From: a virus
IMG/VR virus record: IMGVR_UViG_3300032605_000163
Span: 1 to 21,392 of that record
Reading direction: 5' to 3' (one strand)
Length of the DNA stretch: 21,392 nt
Position numbers and translations under genes: made by a program. Position 1 is the stretch's first letter. Every line of letters starts with the position of its first letter. This document shows positions 12,967-18,594 of this stretch, piece by piece. The notes under the pieces are model-generated. The model was given only the letters and a program-made list of their open reading frames with translations. It had not been told where the DNA came from and did no database searches.

Positions 12967-13136
12967 AATTCCCTCTTAATAATTGAGTTAATAATTTCCC
13001 CGTTGGGGTAAGCGTTTAATGCCTGTTCTTCGGCATGGTCGGTATCTTCAGCCCAACAATCAAAATAGAGGGTAAATTTATCCCCTTTATCCTCATGCAA
13101 GCTAACCCGATACTCTGTTAAACCGGCAAAAATCAT
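12963..13136 (-). CDS. Small beta-beta-alpha protein (57 aa)
   Basis: ATG at 13136 is chosen over one four codons earlier because it overlaps the previous stop as ATGA. The product (MIFAGLTEYRVSLHEDKGDK...) has TLYFDCWAEDTDHAEEQALN, recalling the strand-then-'A-x-D' helix layout of the tandem paralogues at 11179-11681. Function unknown. Confidence 0.65.
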   Translation of the reverse strand: MIFAGLTEYRVSLHEDKGDKFTLYFDCWAEDTDHAEEQALNAYPNGEIINSIIKREL

Positions 13137-13273
13137 AATTTCACCCATTTAAAAATTGCGGATACTAAAACCCATAAAGCATAAAAGCCCGCAAGAATAA
13201 TCCCGAAGGATAATAGCTCACTCCAAACAGTAGTAAGCAATTTCCACAATGTATCAATATCTGATTGGTTCAT
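13133..13273 (-). CDS. Small single-pass membrane protein (46 aa)
   Basis: ATG with GGGGAAAT upstream. Residues ~18-41 (SELLSFGIILAGFYALWVLV) form one hydrophobic segment, ending FKWVKL. Likely inner membrane with a basic C-terminus inside. No function. Confidence 0.65.
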   Translation of the reverse strand: MNQSDIDTLWKLLTTVWSELLSFGIILAGFYALWVLVSAIFKWVKL

Positions 13274-13282
13274 AATTTCCCC

Positions 13283-13570
13283 TTAATCTAAAATACATTC
13301 TCTAAGTGTTCGCATTTCATCCGGCCATGATTGCCCGCAAATATAGCTGACCTTGCCGTCATTAAAAACAATGCGGGAATAAATGCCAAAATTACCCCAT
13401 AAAGACAAGGGTAAATCAATCCTACGGGATAACCGGTCTTTTGTAGGTTTTCGGCATCCTGAGCTAATAAAACGGAAAATTTCCATTTTTTGATCTTCAG
13501 TCAATTCTTGGGGTAGGTCTTTAGCGTCATTCTTAGCACACCAAATCCGGTTTGATAGATTGTCATTCAT
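13283..13570 (-). CDS. Hypothetical protein (95 aa)
   Basis: A charged N-terminal half (LPQELTEDQKMEIFRFISSG, CRKPTKDRLSRRIDLPLSLW) and a beta-rich C-terminal half with IVFNDGKVSYICGQSWPDEM. GGGG lies eight bases before the ATG. Not recognised. Confidence 0.66.
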   Translation of the reverse strand: MNDNLSNRIWCAKNDAKDLPQELTEDQKMEIFRFISSGCRKPTKDRLSRRIDLPLSLWGNFGIYSRIVFNDGKVSYICGQSWPDEMRTLRECILD

Positions 13571-13572
13571 AA

Positions 13573-13728
13573 TTAAGCCCCTTTTTTACATTTATGACAC
13601 AAGCCGAAGCCGTGGCCGGTTGAGAAATACCTATAACCTATTGCGTATTGATAGCGATAGGCCGTAGATTTTTTAAAGTAATATTGCGGGCCTTTAAACC
13701 CGCATTTTTCGCAAGTGGTAAGAATCAT
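13573..13728 (-). CDS. Small zinc-ribbon protein (51 aa)
   Basis: CEKC at 6-9 and CHKC at 44-47 frame a basic, tyrosine-rich core (YRYQYAIGYRYFSTGHGFGL), the layout of a minimal zinc ribbon, likely binding nucleic acid or protein. AAAGGG precedes the ATG. It directly follows the ArdC-domain gene, with two bases between them. Confidence 0.7.
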   Translation of the reverse strand: MILTTCEKCGFKGPQYYFKKSTAYRYQYAIGYRYFSTGHGFGLCHKCKKGA

Positions 13729-13730
13729 TT

Positions 13731-14027
13731 TTATACCCTTTCAGTTTGTGTAATGTGGAAAACATAAGCGGATTGTGGTTTAACGACTTCTTGGCCGGTT
13801 TTATCGGTATATCTGATCCATGTAATAACCTTGACCCCCTTTTCACCTTTTTTTACTTGCCGGCCTATTGCTTGCCATGCTTTATAGGTTAGGACATTTT
13901 CACGGGGAATAATCTCGCTAGAAGGAATACCTCTAGCCATAAAGCCCGCAAATATCGCCTGATAGTTAAGCCCGCTAGTATTGCCTCTAGCACGGGATAA
14001 AGCCTCTTGTGCGTGTATATTGTTCAT
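13731..14027 (-). CDS. ArdC-type N-terminal (ssDNA-binding) domain protein
   Basis: The 98-residue product matches the N-terminal domain of ArdC-type antirestriction proteins: helical start, then ENVLTYKAWQAIGRQVKKGE, KGVKVITWIRY and SAYVFHITQTE. Full ArdC proteins add a metallopeptidase domain; here only the first domain exists. ArdC N-domains bind ssDNA, and ArdC blocks restriction. The ATG at 14027 (GAGGA upstream) is preferred over a TTG ten codons earlier. It is the third gene of the early operon and has a leader repeat before it. Anti-restriction is plausible but unproven. Confidence 0.8.
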   Translation of the reverse strand: MNNIHAQEALSRARGNTSGLNYQAIFAGFMARGIPSSEIIPRENVLTYKAWQAIGRQVKKGEKGVKVITWIRYTDKTGQEVVKPQSAYVFHITQTERV

Positions 14028-14056
14028 TGTGTCTAGTCCTCTGTTAGTGTTTGACA
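14028..14056 (-). promoter_or_regulatory. Repeated leader element (copy 3 of 3, diverged)
   Basis: Leftward: TGTCAAACACTAACAGAGG, then ACTAGACACA and ATG of the ArdC-domain gene. GTCAAAC and CTAGACA are kept, with GAGGA as ribosome site. Confidence 0.45.
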
Positions 14057-14059
14057 AAT

Positions 14060-14075
14060 AACCCCTTGCGGGGTT
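14060..14075. repeat. GC-rich hairpin between early genes
   Basis: AACCCC-TTGC-GGGGTT, six pairs. In the leftward RNA the loop is GCAA (GNRA type) and the downstream bases are ATTTG, a poor T tract; rightward it is followed by TT. It may partly end or protect leftward transcripts. Confidence 0.5.
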
Positions 14076-14103
14076 TTCGGGTATTAAACCCTCATCAGTT
14101 TGC

Positions 14104-14460
14104 CTATGCTCTATTGGGTTGCCCTAATTGCTCCATCCGATCATTAAAAGCCCGTTTTAATATTGCTAAATCCGGCTCAATATCGGCTCTGAGGGTTGGT
14201 GTATATGGTGTATTGAGATAAGCTCTAACCATGTGGTCAAAATTCCTATATGCGGTGTAATAACTTGTAATTGCGTCAATATCAATCCATTTGCTAGAAT
14301 TGACCATTCCGTCATTTGCTAGCATTTCAAAATGCTCTCCGCATACATAACCCCTAAAGGGTTTATCCCCATTGTGACCGGTGATATACCATTGTGACGG
14401 GATGTTTTCTTGCTCTCCGGATTTGCAAGAAAAGCAATAAGCCTTGTAATTTAATTTCAT
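14104..14460 (-). CDS. Hypothetical protein with N-terminal cysteine pairs (118 aa)
   Basis: CFSC at residues 9-12 and YVCGEHF at ~38-44 could form a Cys3-His zinc site. A helical C-terminal half follows (AYRNFDHMVRAYLNT, DLAILKRAFNDRM). The leader repeats that of the first gene and includes AAGGG. Not recognised beyond the zinc-like pattern. Confidence 0.68.
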   Translation of the reverse strand: MKLNYKAYCFSCKSGEQENIPSQWYITGHNGDKPFRGYVCGEHFEMLANDGMVNSSKWIDIDAITSYYTAYRNFDHMVRAYLNTPYTPTLRADIEPDLAILKRAFNDRMEQLGQPNRA

Positions 14461-14491
14461 AATCTAGCCCTTTCGGTTAAATGGTTTGACT
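14461..14491 (-). promoter_or_regulatory. Repeated leader element before early start codons (copy 2 of 3)
   Basis: In the leftward direction, AGTCAAACCA and GAAAGGGCTAGA lead into the ATG. The same words lie before the ATG at 14809 (14810-14834, six bases shorter) and, more diverged, before the ArdC-domain gene (14028-14056: TGTCAAAC...GGACTAGACACA). Both the ribosome site and the CTAGA spacer are kept. Next to it 14495-14512 holds an ATATCC-type inverted repeat. Confidence 0.55.
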
Positions 14492-14530
14492 GCGATATCC
14501 TTACGGATATTTCGGCTCATAAAGCCATCA

Positions 14531-14809
14531 TCAGGCAGTCTGAAAGCCCGTTAGTTTTTCTTGCAAAAAGTCTAAATTAAACCAATGCCCTTTATCTGTA
14601 AGTATCAAGTATGTTCCGGCACTAGAAGTCTGATAACAATATTTTCCTTCCCTCTCTGAATACCATATAGGGTTATAATCAATTCCCCATATAGACTTCA
14701 GCACTTGAGAGAGTTTTTCGGCTCTCCGGTGGTTTACTTCAATATTGTCTGTATCCTTCTGTAATTCAATCCATACTTCATCTACTGTATCGTCATCTAT
14801 TACCAACAT
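14531..14809 (-). CDS. First gene of the leftward early operon, hypothetical (92 aa)
   Basis: Acidic start (MLVIDDDTVDEVWIELQKD), then a basic helix (EVNHRRAEKLSQVLKSIWG) and a beta-rich aromatic end with YSEREGKYCYQTSSAGTYL. Being first after the divergent control region it should be expressed earliest. AAGGG site in a repeated leader. No family. Confidence 0.68.
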   Translation of the reverse strand: MLVIDDDTVDEVWIELQKDTDNIEVNHRRAEKLSQVLKSIWGIDYNPIWYSEREGKYCYQTSSAGTYLILTDKGHWFNLDFLQEKLTGFQTA

Positions 14810-14834
14810 TGTCTAGCCCTTTCATGGTTTGACT
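14810..14834 (-). promoter_or_regulatory. Repeated leader element (copy 1 of 3)
   Basis: Leftward reading: AGTCAAACCATGAAAGG, then GCTAGACA and the ATG. It matches the leader at 14461-14491 except for a six-base gap. Confidence 0.55.
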
Positions 14835-14842
14835 AATTAAAA

Positions 14843-14871
14843 AAATACTACTTACTGCCCTTGTAGTATTT
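14843..14871 (-). terminator. Hairpin with T tract in the early-operon leader (possible attenuator)
   Basis: AAATACTAC (14843-14851) pairs perfectly with GTAGTATTT (14863-14871), loop 11 bases. Read leftward, the stem runs into TTTTAATTAG, terminator-like but AT-rich. It sits between the proposed promoter and the first early gene, so it could attenuate the operon, or serve as an operator. Confidence 0.45.
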
Positions 14872-14890
14872 CACGGGTTTACCTATAAAT

Positions 14891-14908
14891 TCTTGATCTA
14901 GGTCAAGA
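14891..14908. promoter_or_regulatory. Operator-like palindrome 1
   Basis: TCTTGA-TCTAGG-TCAAGA: six-base arms around a six-base centre in the divergent control region. The size and place fit a repressor dimer site; no protein can be assigned. Confidence 0.45.
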
Positions 14909-14925
14909 AAATCAAAAATAATTTT

Positions 14926-14936
14926 TCACAATGTGA
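14926..14936. promoter_or_regulatory. Operator-like palindrome 2
   Basis: TCACA-A-TGTGA, an odd-length perfect palindrome between palindrome 1 and the LexA-type boxes. Short, so it could be chance. Confidence 0.35.
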
Positions 14937-14955
14937 GATAGTTTAGGTTTTTATA

Positions 14956-14989
14956 CTGTGGATTTATACAGTCCTGTGCATATATACAG
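14956..14989. promoter_or_regulatory. Two abutting LexA-type (SOS) boxes
   Basis: CTGT-GGATTTAT-ACAG (14956-14971) and CTGT-GCATATAT-ACAG (14974-14989) both fit the CTGT-N8-ACAG LexA box of beta- and gammaproteobacteria, with AT-rich cores and A/T flanks on some sides. Their centres are 18 bases apart. They overlap a possible leftward promoter and lie 52 bases before the small-terminase start, so a LexA-type repressor could control either or both directions. Confidence 0.7.
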
Positions 14990-14992
14990 TAA
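14963..14992 (-). promoter_or_regulatory. Possible leftward early promoter overlapping the LexA-type boxes
   Basis: On the minus strand TTACTG (14992-14987) and TATAAA (14968-14963) are 18 bases apart. Both boxes lie within the repressor sites. The match is moderate; no other candidate in the gap is better. Confidence 0.4.
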
Positions 14993-15040
14993 TTATGGTA
15001 TTGTCTATCCATGTTCTGATGATGTATCCATTATGTATAT

Positions 15041-15754
15041 ATGAGAATCCCAAGATTAAGTAAAAAGCAAATCAATGAGGCCTTAGATCAAGCCCCTATG
15101 TATGAGCTATTGAATGTTAATAAATCAGCACTCACAAGTAAGCAATTCAAATACTGTGAGGGTTTAGCACGGGGAGAGACTAAAGCCGGTGCGTATCGGA
15201 AAGCATATAACAGTAAGGGCAATAGTCGGACAATAGCAAAGCGAGGGCATGAGATGAGCAAGCGAGGGGATATTCAGGCTACAACGGAAGCGATTAAGTT
15301 AGCGATTGAGTGGGAGAAATCGCATACAGCAGGACAAATAAGAGCATTAGTAGCTCATAGATTGACAGTAGAAGCCATTGCTGAGGAATCTAACCCATCA
15401 GTCAGGGTAAACGCACTCAAGGCACTAGGCACAATCGCTGGTGTGGACTCTTTCATTCACAGATCAGAGACTAAGGTCGTGAAGGATAGCGACAAGGCCA
15501 AAGATGATCTATTGGCCATGCTTAAAAATGCCCTCGAGGATAATTCGCGAACCATTGATGAGGACTTAGATATTCAAAACCTTATGCGGGAAATAGAAGG
15601 ACAGGGACTTGGCGATTCTAGCGGGCAGATCAGCGACCCCCATACCCCCCTTTTGGAGAGTAGGAGTCCCTTAGAGACATTGCATACTATTCCAGACATA
15701 CAATCACCATCCGAAAGCACCCCCCCTGAAGACAATGAAAATAAAGATGAATAA
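15041..15754 (+). CDS. terS: Terminase small subunit
   Basis: Binds phage DNA and starts packaging with the large subunit. Residues ~30-100 show the terminase small-subunit pattern: ALTSKQFKYCEGLARGETKA, GAYRKAYN and a helix-turn-helix region up to MSKRGDIQATTEAI; then a helical middle (VRVNALKALGTIAGV). The C-terminal ~60 residues are proline/serine/acid rich and probably disordered. The ATG at 15041 has no clear ribosome site; it may be translated from a very short leader. It begins the rightward late cluster right after the LexA-type boxes. Confidence 0.85.
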   Translation: MRIPRLSKKQINEALDQAPMYELLNVNKSALTSKQFKYCEGLARGETKAGAYRKAYNSKGNSRTIAKRGHEMSKRGDIQATTEAIKLAIEWEKSHTAGQIRALVAHRLTVEAIAEESNPSVRVNALKALGTIAGVDSFIHRSETKVVKDSDKAKDDLLAMLKNALEDNSRTIDEDLDIQNLMREIEGQGLGDSSGQISDPHTPLLESRSPLETLHTIPDIQSPSESTPPEDNENKDE

Positions 15755-15768
15755 AATCAATAGCTTAC

Positions 15769-15788
15769 ATCTGTTAATATTAACAGAT
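15769..15788. promoter_or_regulatory. Third LexA-type box inside a perfect 20-base palindrome
   Basis: CTGT-TAATATTA-ACAG (15771-15786), extended to ATCTGT...ACAGAT. It begins 14 bases after the terS stop and 75 bases before the next start. It fits the same LexA consensus as the pair at 14956-14989. Confidence 0.65.
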
Positions 15789-15796
15789 ACAGAAAC

Positions 15797-15835
15797 ACCC
15801 CCCTATGTTGTTTTTTTACAACAGGGGTGGGGGGT
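15797..15835 (+). repeat. G/C-run hairpin after the third LexA-type box
   Basis: ACCCCCC (15797-15803) pairs with GGGGGGT (15829-15835), and TGTTGT (15806-15811) with ACAACA (15818-15823), loop TTTTTT, with an internal loop. TATATTTTT follows, so it could act as a terminator; the GGGG-T-GGGGGG run might instead form other structures and it supplies the purines nearest the next ATG. Confidence 0.55.
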
Positions 15836-15843
15836 ATATTTTT

Positions 15844-16023
15844 ATGAGAAATATTAAGGATGTGAAGTATGAGCTGGACTGGGCTATAGGAAGACTAGAG
15901 CAGTACGCTAGGCTAGTAGAGTTCCTAAGCCACGAGCATAGTTGTTTGATTAAGGAGCAGAAGGACCAAGAGAAACTAGCTGAAATTGAGGCTAAACAGC
16001 TAATTGAGAGGATGATGAAATGA
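15844..16023 (+). CDS. Small coiled-coil protein (59 aa)
   Basis: The ATG at 15844 is chosen; an earlier in-frame ATG at 15805 lies inside the hairpin and would add a low-complexity leader. The product (MRNIKDVKYELDWAIGRLEQ...) is helical and charged, ending LAEIEAKQLIERMMK. The stop overlaps the next start as ATGA. Not recognised. Confidence 0.65.
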   Translation: MRNIKDVKYELDWAIGRLEQYARLVEFLSHEHSCLIKEQKDQEKLAEIEAKQLIERMMK

Positions 16024-16241
16024 TTGAATCTATTGTAAAACCCCAACCCCTAGATAATGACGTAGCGGTGATTAAGATCCTACAGTTAATGGGACAGCTA
16101 TCCGTATCCGATATCCGGTATGTGTTAGAAGTGTGTTCCCGTATCTATGGAGTAGTACAGCACCAAGACCGAGTTGCGTCTGCGCATTGGGTAGCGGGCG
16201 AAGAGGCGGGGAGTGACCGCAACTGGGAAAGCCACCTATGA
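16020..16241 (+). CDS. Hypothetical protein (73 aa)
   Basis: ATGA overlaps at both ends. Helical N-terminal part (DVAVIKILQLMGQLSVSDIR, YVLEVCSRIYG), then a polar region with RVASAHWVAGEEAGSDRNW. The first helices could be a small helix-turn-helix, but this is weak. Lies in a coupled string leading to the LexA-like gene. Confidence 0.62.
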   Translation: MIESIVKPQPLDNDVAVIKILQLMGQLSVSDIRYVLEVCSRIYGVVQHQDRVASAHWVAGEEAGSDRNWESHL

Positions 16242-16309
16242 ACCGCGATTTAGTCCTAGCCGTCCTTGGCATGGCGATTATCTGGTTAACCCTAAATATC
16301 CTTTTATGA
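16238..16309 (+). CDS. 23-residue hydrophobic membrane peptide
   Basis: The frame MNRDLVLAVLGMAIIW, then LTLNILL, starts in ATGA with the upstream stop and ends in ATGA with the LexA-like gene's ATG at 16306. GGGAAAG lies seven bases before its ATG. It is a single hydrophobic helix with a charged N-terminus, typical of membrane microproteins. The competing reading is a longer LexA-like protein from GTG at 16213. Confidence 0.5.
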   Translation: MNRDLVLAVLGMAIIWLTLNILL

Positions 16310-16548
16310 CAGAAAAGCAACAATACGTCTATGAGGTAATTGAGACCTATTGGCTCAAACGGGGATACGCGCCCTCGATTCAGAACATTATGGATATCAC
16401 CGGCGATAAGTCCAAGGCTAATATCCAAAGGATTATCGTTAGGCTGTGTGAGCTGGGACACTGTAAGAGAATTCCTCGAACTGCCCGGTCCGTCCGCCCC
16501 GCATACATTAAATTAAAGCGTCCTAATGAATCTGACCGAGCTAGTTAA
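16306..16548 (+). CDS. Stand-alone LexA-type DNA-binding domain protein
   Basis: The 80-residue product fits the LexA N-terminal winged helix: MTEKQQYVYEVIETYWLKRG, YAPSIQNIMDITG, a recognition-helix region KSKANIQRIIVRLCELGH, and a wing-like PRTARSVRPAYIKL. The LexA/S24 peptidase domain with its Ser-Lys pair is absent, so RecA-triggered self-cleavage is not possible. It may repress or activate phage promoters, or compete with host LexA. ATG at 16306 (ATGA overlap) is preferred to GTG at 16213, which adds 31 residues without family character. Its end overlaps the terminase gene by 23 bases. Similar small proteins are known upstream of phage terminases; their targets are mostly unknown. Confidence 0.72.
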   Translation: MTEKQQYVYEVIETYWLKRGYAPSIQNIMDITGDKSKANIQRIIVRLCELGHCKRIPRTARSVRPAYIKLKRPNESDRAS

Positions 16549-18019
16549 GAAACTAGACCCTGCCCAGCAAGCTGCCTTTATGGAGGCGGCGGAGGTGTAT
16601 TTAAATTCTAAAAAGCGCGAAAAAGCGACCACTGACTTTATGGCGTTTGTTCATGAAATGTGGCCGGGATTTATTAACGGCGCCCACCATAAGGTGATGG
16701 CCAAGAAGTTTGAGGAGATAGCCAGTGGGAAAATTAAAAGACTTATTATTAATATGCCTCCACGACATACCAAGTCTGAGTTTGCTTCTTATATGCTTCC
16801 TGCTTGGTTCTTGGGGCGTTTCCCTAATAAGAAGATTATTCAGTGTAGTAACACTGCTGAACTGGCAGTAGGCTTTGGACGAAAAGTCCGTAACTTAGTA
16901 GGAAGCGAACAATATGCGAAAGTATTCCCAGATGTCTCTCTTCGGTCAGATAGCAAAGCTGCTGGTCGCTGGTCTACTAGCGGTAACGGCGAGTATTTTG
17001 CTATTGGTGTTGGCGGTACCGTTACAGGTAAGGGCGCGGATCTACTCATCATCGACGACCCGCATTCTGAACAGGAAGCTGCGATTGCGGCCACGAATCC
17101 CGAAGTTTACGATAAAGTATACGAATGGTACTCCTCAGGTCCACGTCAGCGACTCCAGCCGGGCGGAGCGATTGTAGTCGTTATGACCCGCTGGGCTAAG
17201 AAAGACTTAACCGGCAGGATTATTAAATCGTCAATCGAGAAAGACGGTGACGTTTGGGAGCAGATTGACTTTCCGGCGATTCTCCCTTCGGGCCGCGCAT
17301 TATGGCCAGAGTTTTGGGATTTAAAAGAACTGGAAGTTCTTCGGGAGGAATTGCCAATTTCTAAGTGGCAGGCACAGTATCAACAACAACCCACCTCCGA
17401 AGAGGGCGCGTTAGTCAAACGCGAGTGGTGGAAAGTTTGGGATCAAGAGTATCCTCCTCAATGTGATTTTATTATCCAGTCTTGGGATACTGCCTTTACT
17501 AAGAATGAGCGCTCAGACTACTCAGCCTGCACGACTTGGGGCGTTTTCTATAAAGACGAGAACGAAAATGATCCCAACATTATCTTGATTGATGCCTATA
17601 AAGCGCGCTTAGAGTTTCCAGAGCTAAAGGAAAAAGCGTTTGAAATGTACAAAGAGTTCCAGCCAGATGCGTTTATTGTGGAAGGAAAGGCATCAGGATT
17701 GCCGTTAATCGGAGAATTAAGACGCATGGGTATTCCTGTATCCGAGTTTACCCCAACCCGAGGAAATGATAAGATAGCCCGATTGAATTCAGTAACAGAC
17801 TTGTTTGCGTCTGGCAAGGTTTGGGCGCCTGAGAAAAGATGGGCGGAAGAGGTTATCGAAGAGATGGCTTCTTTCCCTAATTCCGATCACGACGACTTAG
17901 TGGACTCATCCACGCAAGCGCTTATTCGCTTTAGACAGGGCGGATTCATTAGACTTCCATCCGATGAACCCGACGAACCGCAGTATTTTAAATCCCGACG
18001 TAATGCTGGATATTATTAA
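16526..18019 (+). CDS. terL: Terminase large subunit (packaging ATPase/nuclease)
   Basis: Drives DNA into the prohead and cuts genome ends. ATPase motifs: Walker-A-like MPPRHTKSE (77-85, R80, K83), Walker B LLIIDDPHS (173-181), and VVVMTRW (217-223) in the coupling position. The C-terminal nuclease has QSWDTAFTKNERSDYSA (D321), IVEGKASG (E386) and SDHDDLVD (D456, D457, D460). 497 residues is typical of the Terminase_6/6C type. It starts inside the LexA-like gene; only a weak ribosome site is seen. Subfamily (cos or pac) cannot be told. Confidence 0.95.
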   Translation: MNLTELVKKLDPAQQAAFMEAAEVYLNSKKREKATTDFMAFVHEMWPGFINGAHHKVMAKKFEEIASGKIKRLIINMPPRHTKSEFASYMLPAWFLGRFPNKKIIQCSNTAELAVGFGRKVRNLVGSEQYAKVFPDVSLRSDSKAAGRWSTSGNGEYFAIGVGGTVTGKGADLLIIDDPHSEQEAAIAATNPEVYDKVYEWYSSGPRQRLQPGGAIVVVMTRWAKKDLTGRIIKSSIEKDGDVWEQIDFPAILPSGRALWPEFWDLKELEVLREELPISKWQAQYQQQPTSEEGALVKREWWKVWDQEYPPQCDFIIQSWDTAFTKNERSDYSACTTWGVFYKDENENDPNIILIDAYKARLEFPELKEKAFEMYKEFQPDAFIVEGKASGLPLIGELRRMGIPVSEFTPTRGNDKIARLNSVTDLFASGKVWAPEKRWAEEVIEEMASFPNSDHDDLVDSSTQALIRFRQGGFIRLPSDEPDEPQYFKSRRNAGYY

Positions 18020-18027
18020 GGAAGCAA

Positions 18028-18594
18028 ATGAATCAAGAATTGTTAGAAAACAATTTTGTAGTAATAAATGATTTTATTAATGAAGATAGGGCAAAAGAGC
18101 TATATCAAGAATTTAAGGAAATTTATAAAACTCATGAAAGTATGTTTCGCCATACAACAAGCGCTAAAGATTCAAAAGGGATGTATGGACCATTAATTTT
18201 TATGGAAATTTTAATGGAAAAAATTGGGTTTATGGCAGATTTTTTAAAAGAACCAGTTTTCCCAACGTATGCATATGGAAGGTTTTATAGCAAAGATAAT
18301 GATTTGATAAAACATACAGATAGACCGGCTTGTGAAATTAGCGTCACTTTAAATTTAAATGGCGATAAAGAATGGCCTATTTGGTTTACCAAACCAGATA
18401 ATACAGCTGTACCAGTAACTTTGAAGCCCGGACAAGCAGCAATTTATTTAGGAATGAAGTCTGTGCATTGGAGAGAGAAGTATGAAGGTGAAGAATATAC
18501 GCAAGTTTTTTTGCATTATGTAAAAGCAAAAGGCGAAAACCGTTGGGCAATTTTTGATATAAACAAAAAACAGGAACAAAATTATGGCAATTGA
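18028..18594 (+). CDS. 2OG/Fe(II) oxygenase (prolyl-hydroxylase-like)
   Basis: The 188-residue product carries H96-x-D98 in LIKHTDRPACE, a beta core (ISVTLNLNGD, WPIWF), GQAAIYLGMKSVHWREKY with H147, and a final strand VFLHYVKAK. The usual 2OG-binding arginine is not obvious; R149 or a nearby lysine may serve. Such enzymes are frequent in aquatic phages and may modify protein or DNA; the substrate is unknown. Markedly AT-rich compared with terL and portal, inserted between them with AAGGA upstream, a typical 'moron' position. Confidence 0.87.
   Translation: MNQELLENNFVVINDFINEDRAKELYQEFKEIYKTHESMFRHTTSAKDSKGMYGPLIFMEILMEKIGFMADFLKEPVFPTYAYGRFYSKDNDLIKHTDRPACEISVTLNLNGDKEWPIWFTKPDNTAVPVTLKPGQAAIYLGMKSVHWREKYEGEEYTQVFLHYVKAKGENRWAIFDINKKQEQNYGN

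Noticed and set aside
14031-14056. TTGACA on the plus strand at 14051 as a rightward promoter
   Set aside because: No matching -10 box at suitable distance and all nearby genes run leftward; it is part of the leader repeat.
16213-16305. GTG-started N-terminal extension of the LexA-like protein
   Set aside because: The 31 extra residues have no LexA character, and the double ATGA overlaps favour a separate peptide plus a start at 16306; not fully excluded.
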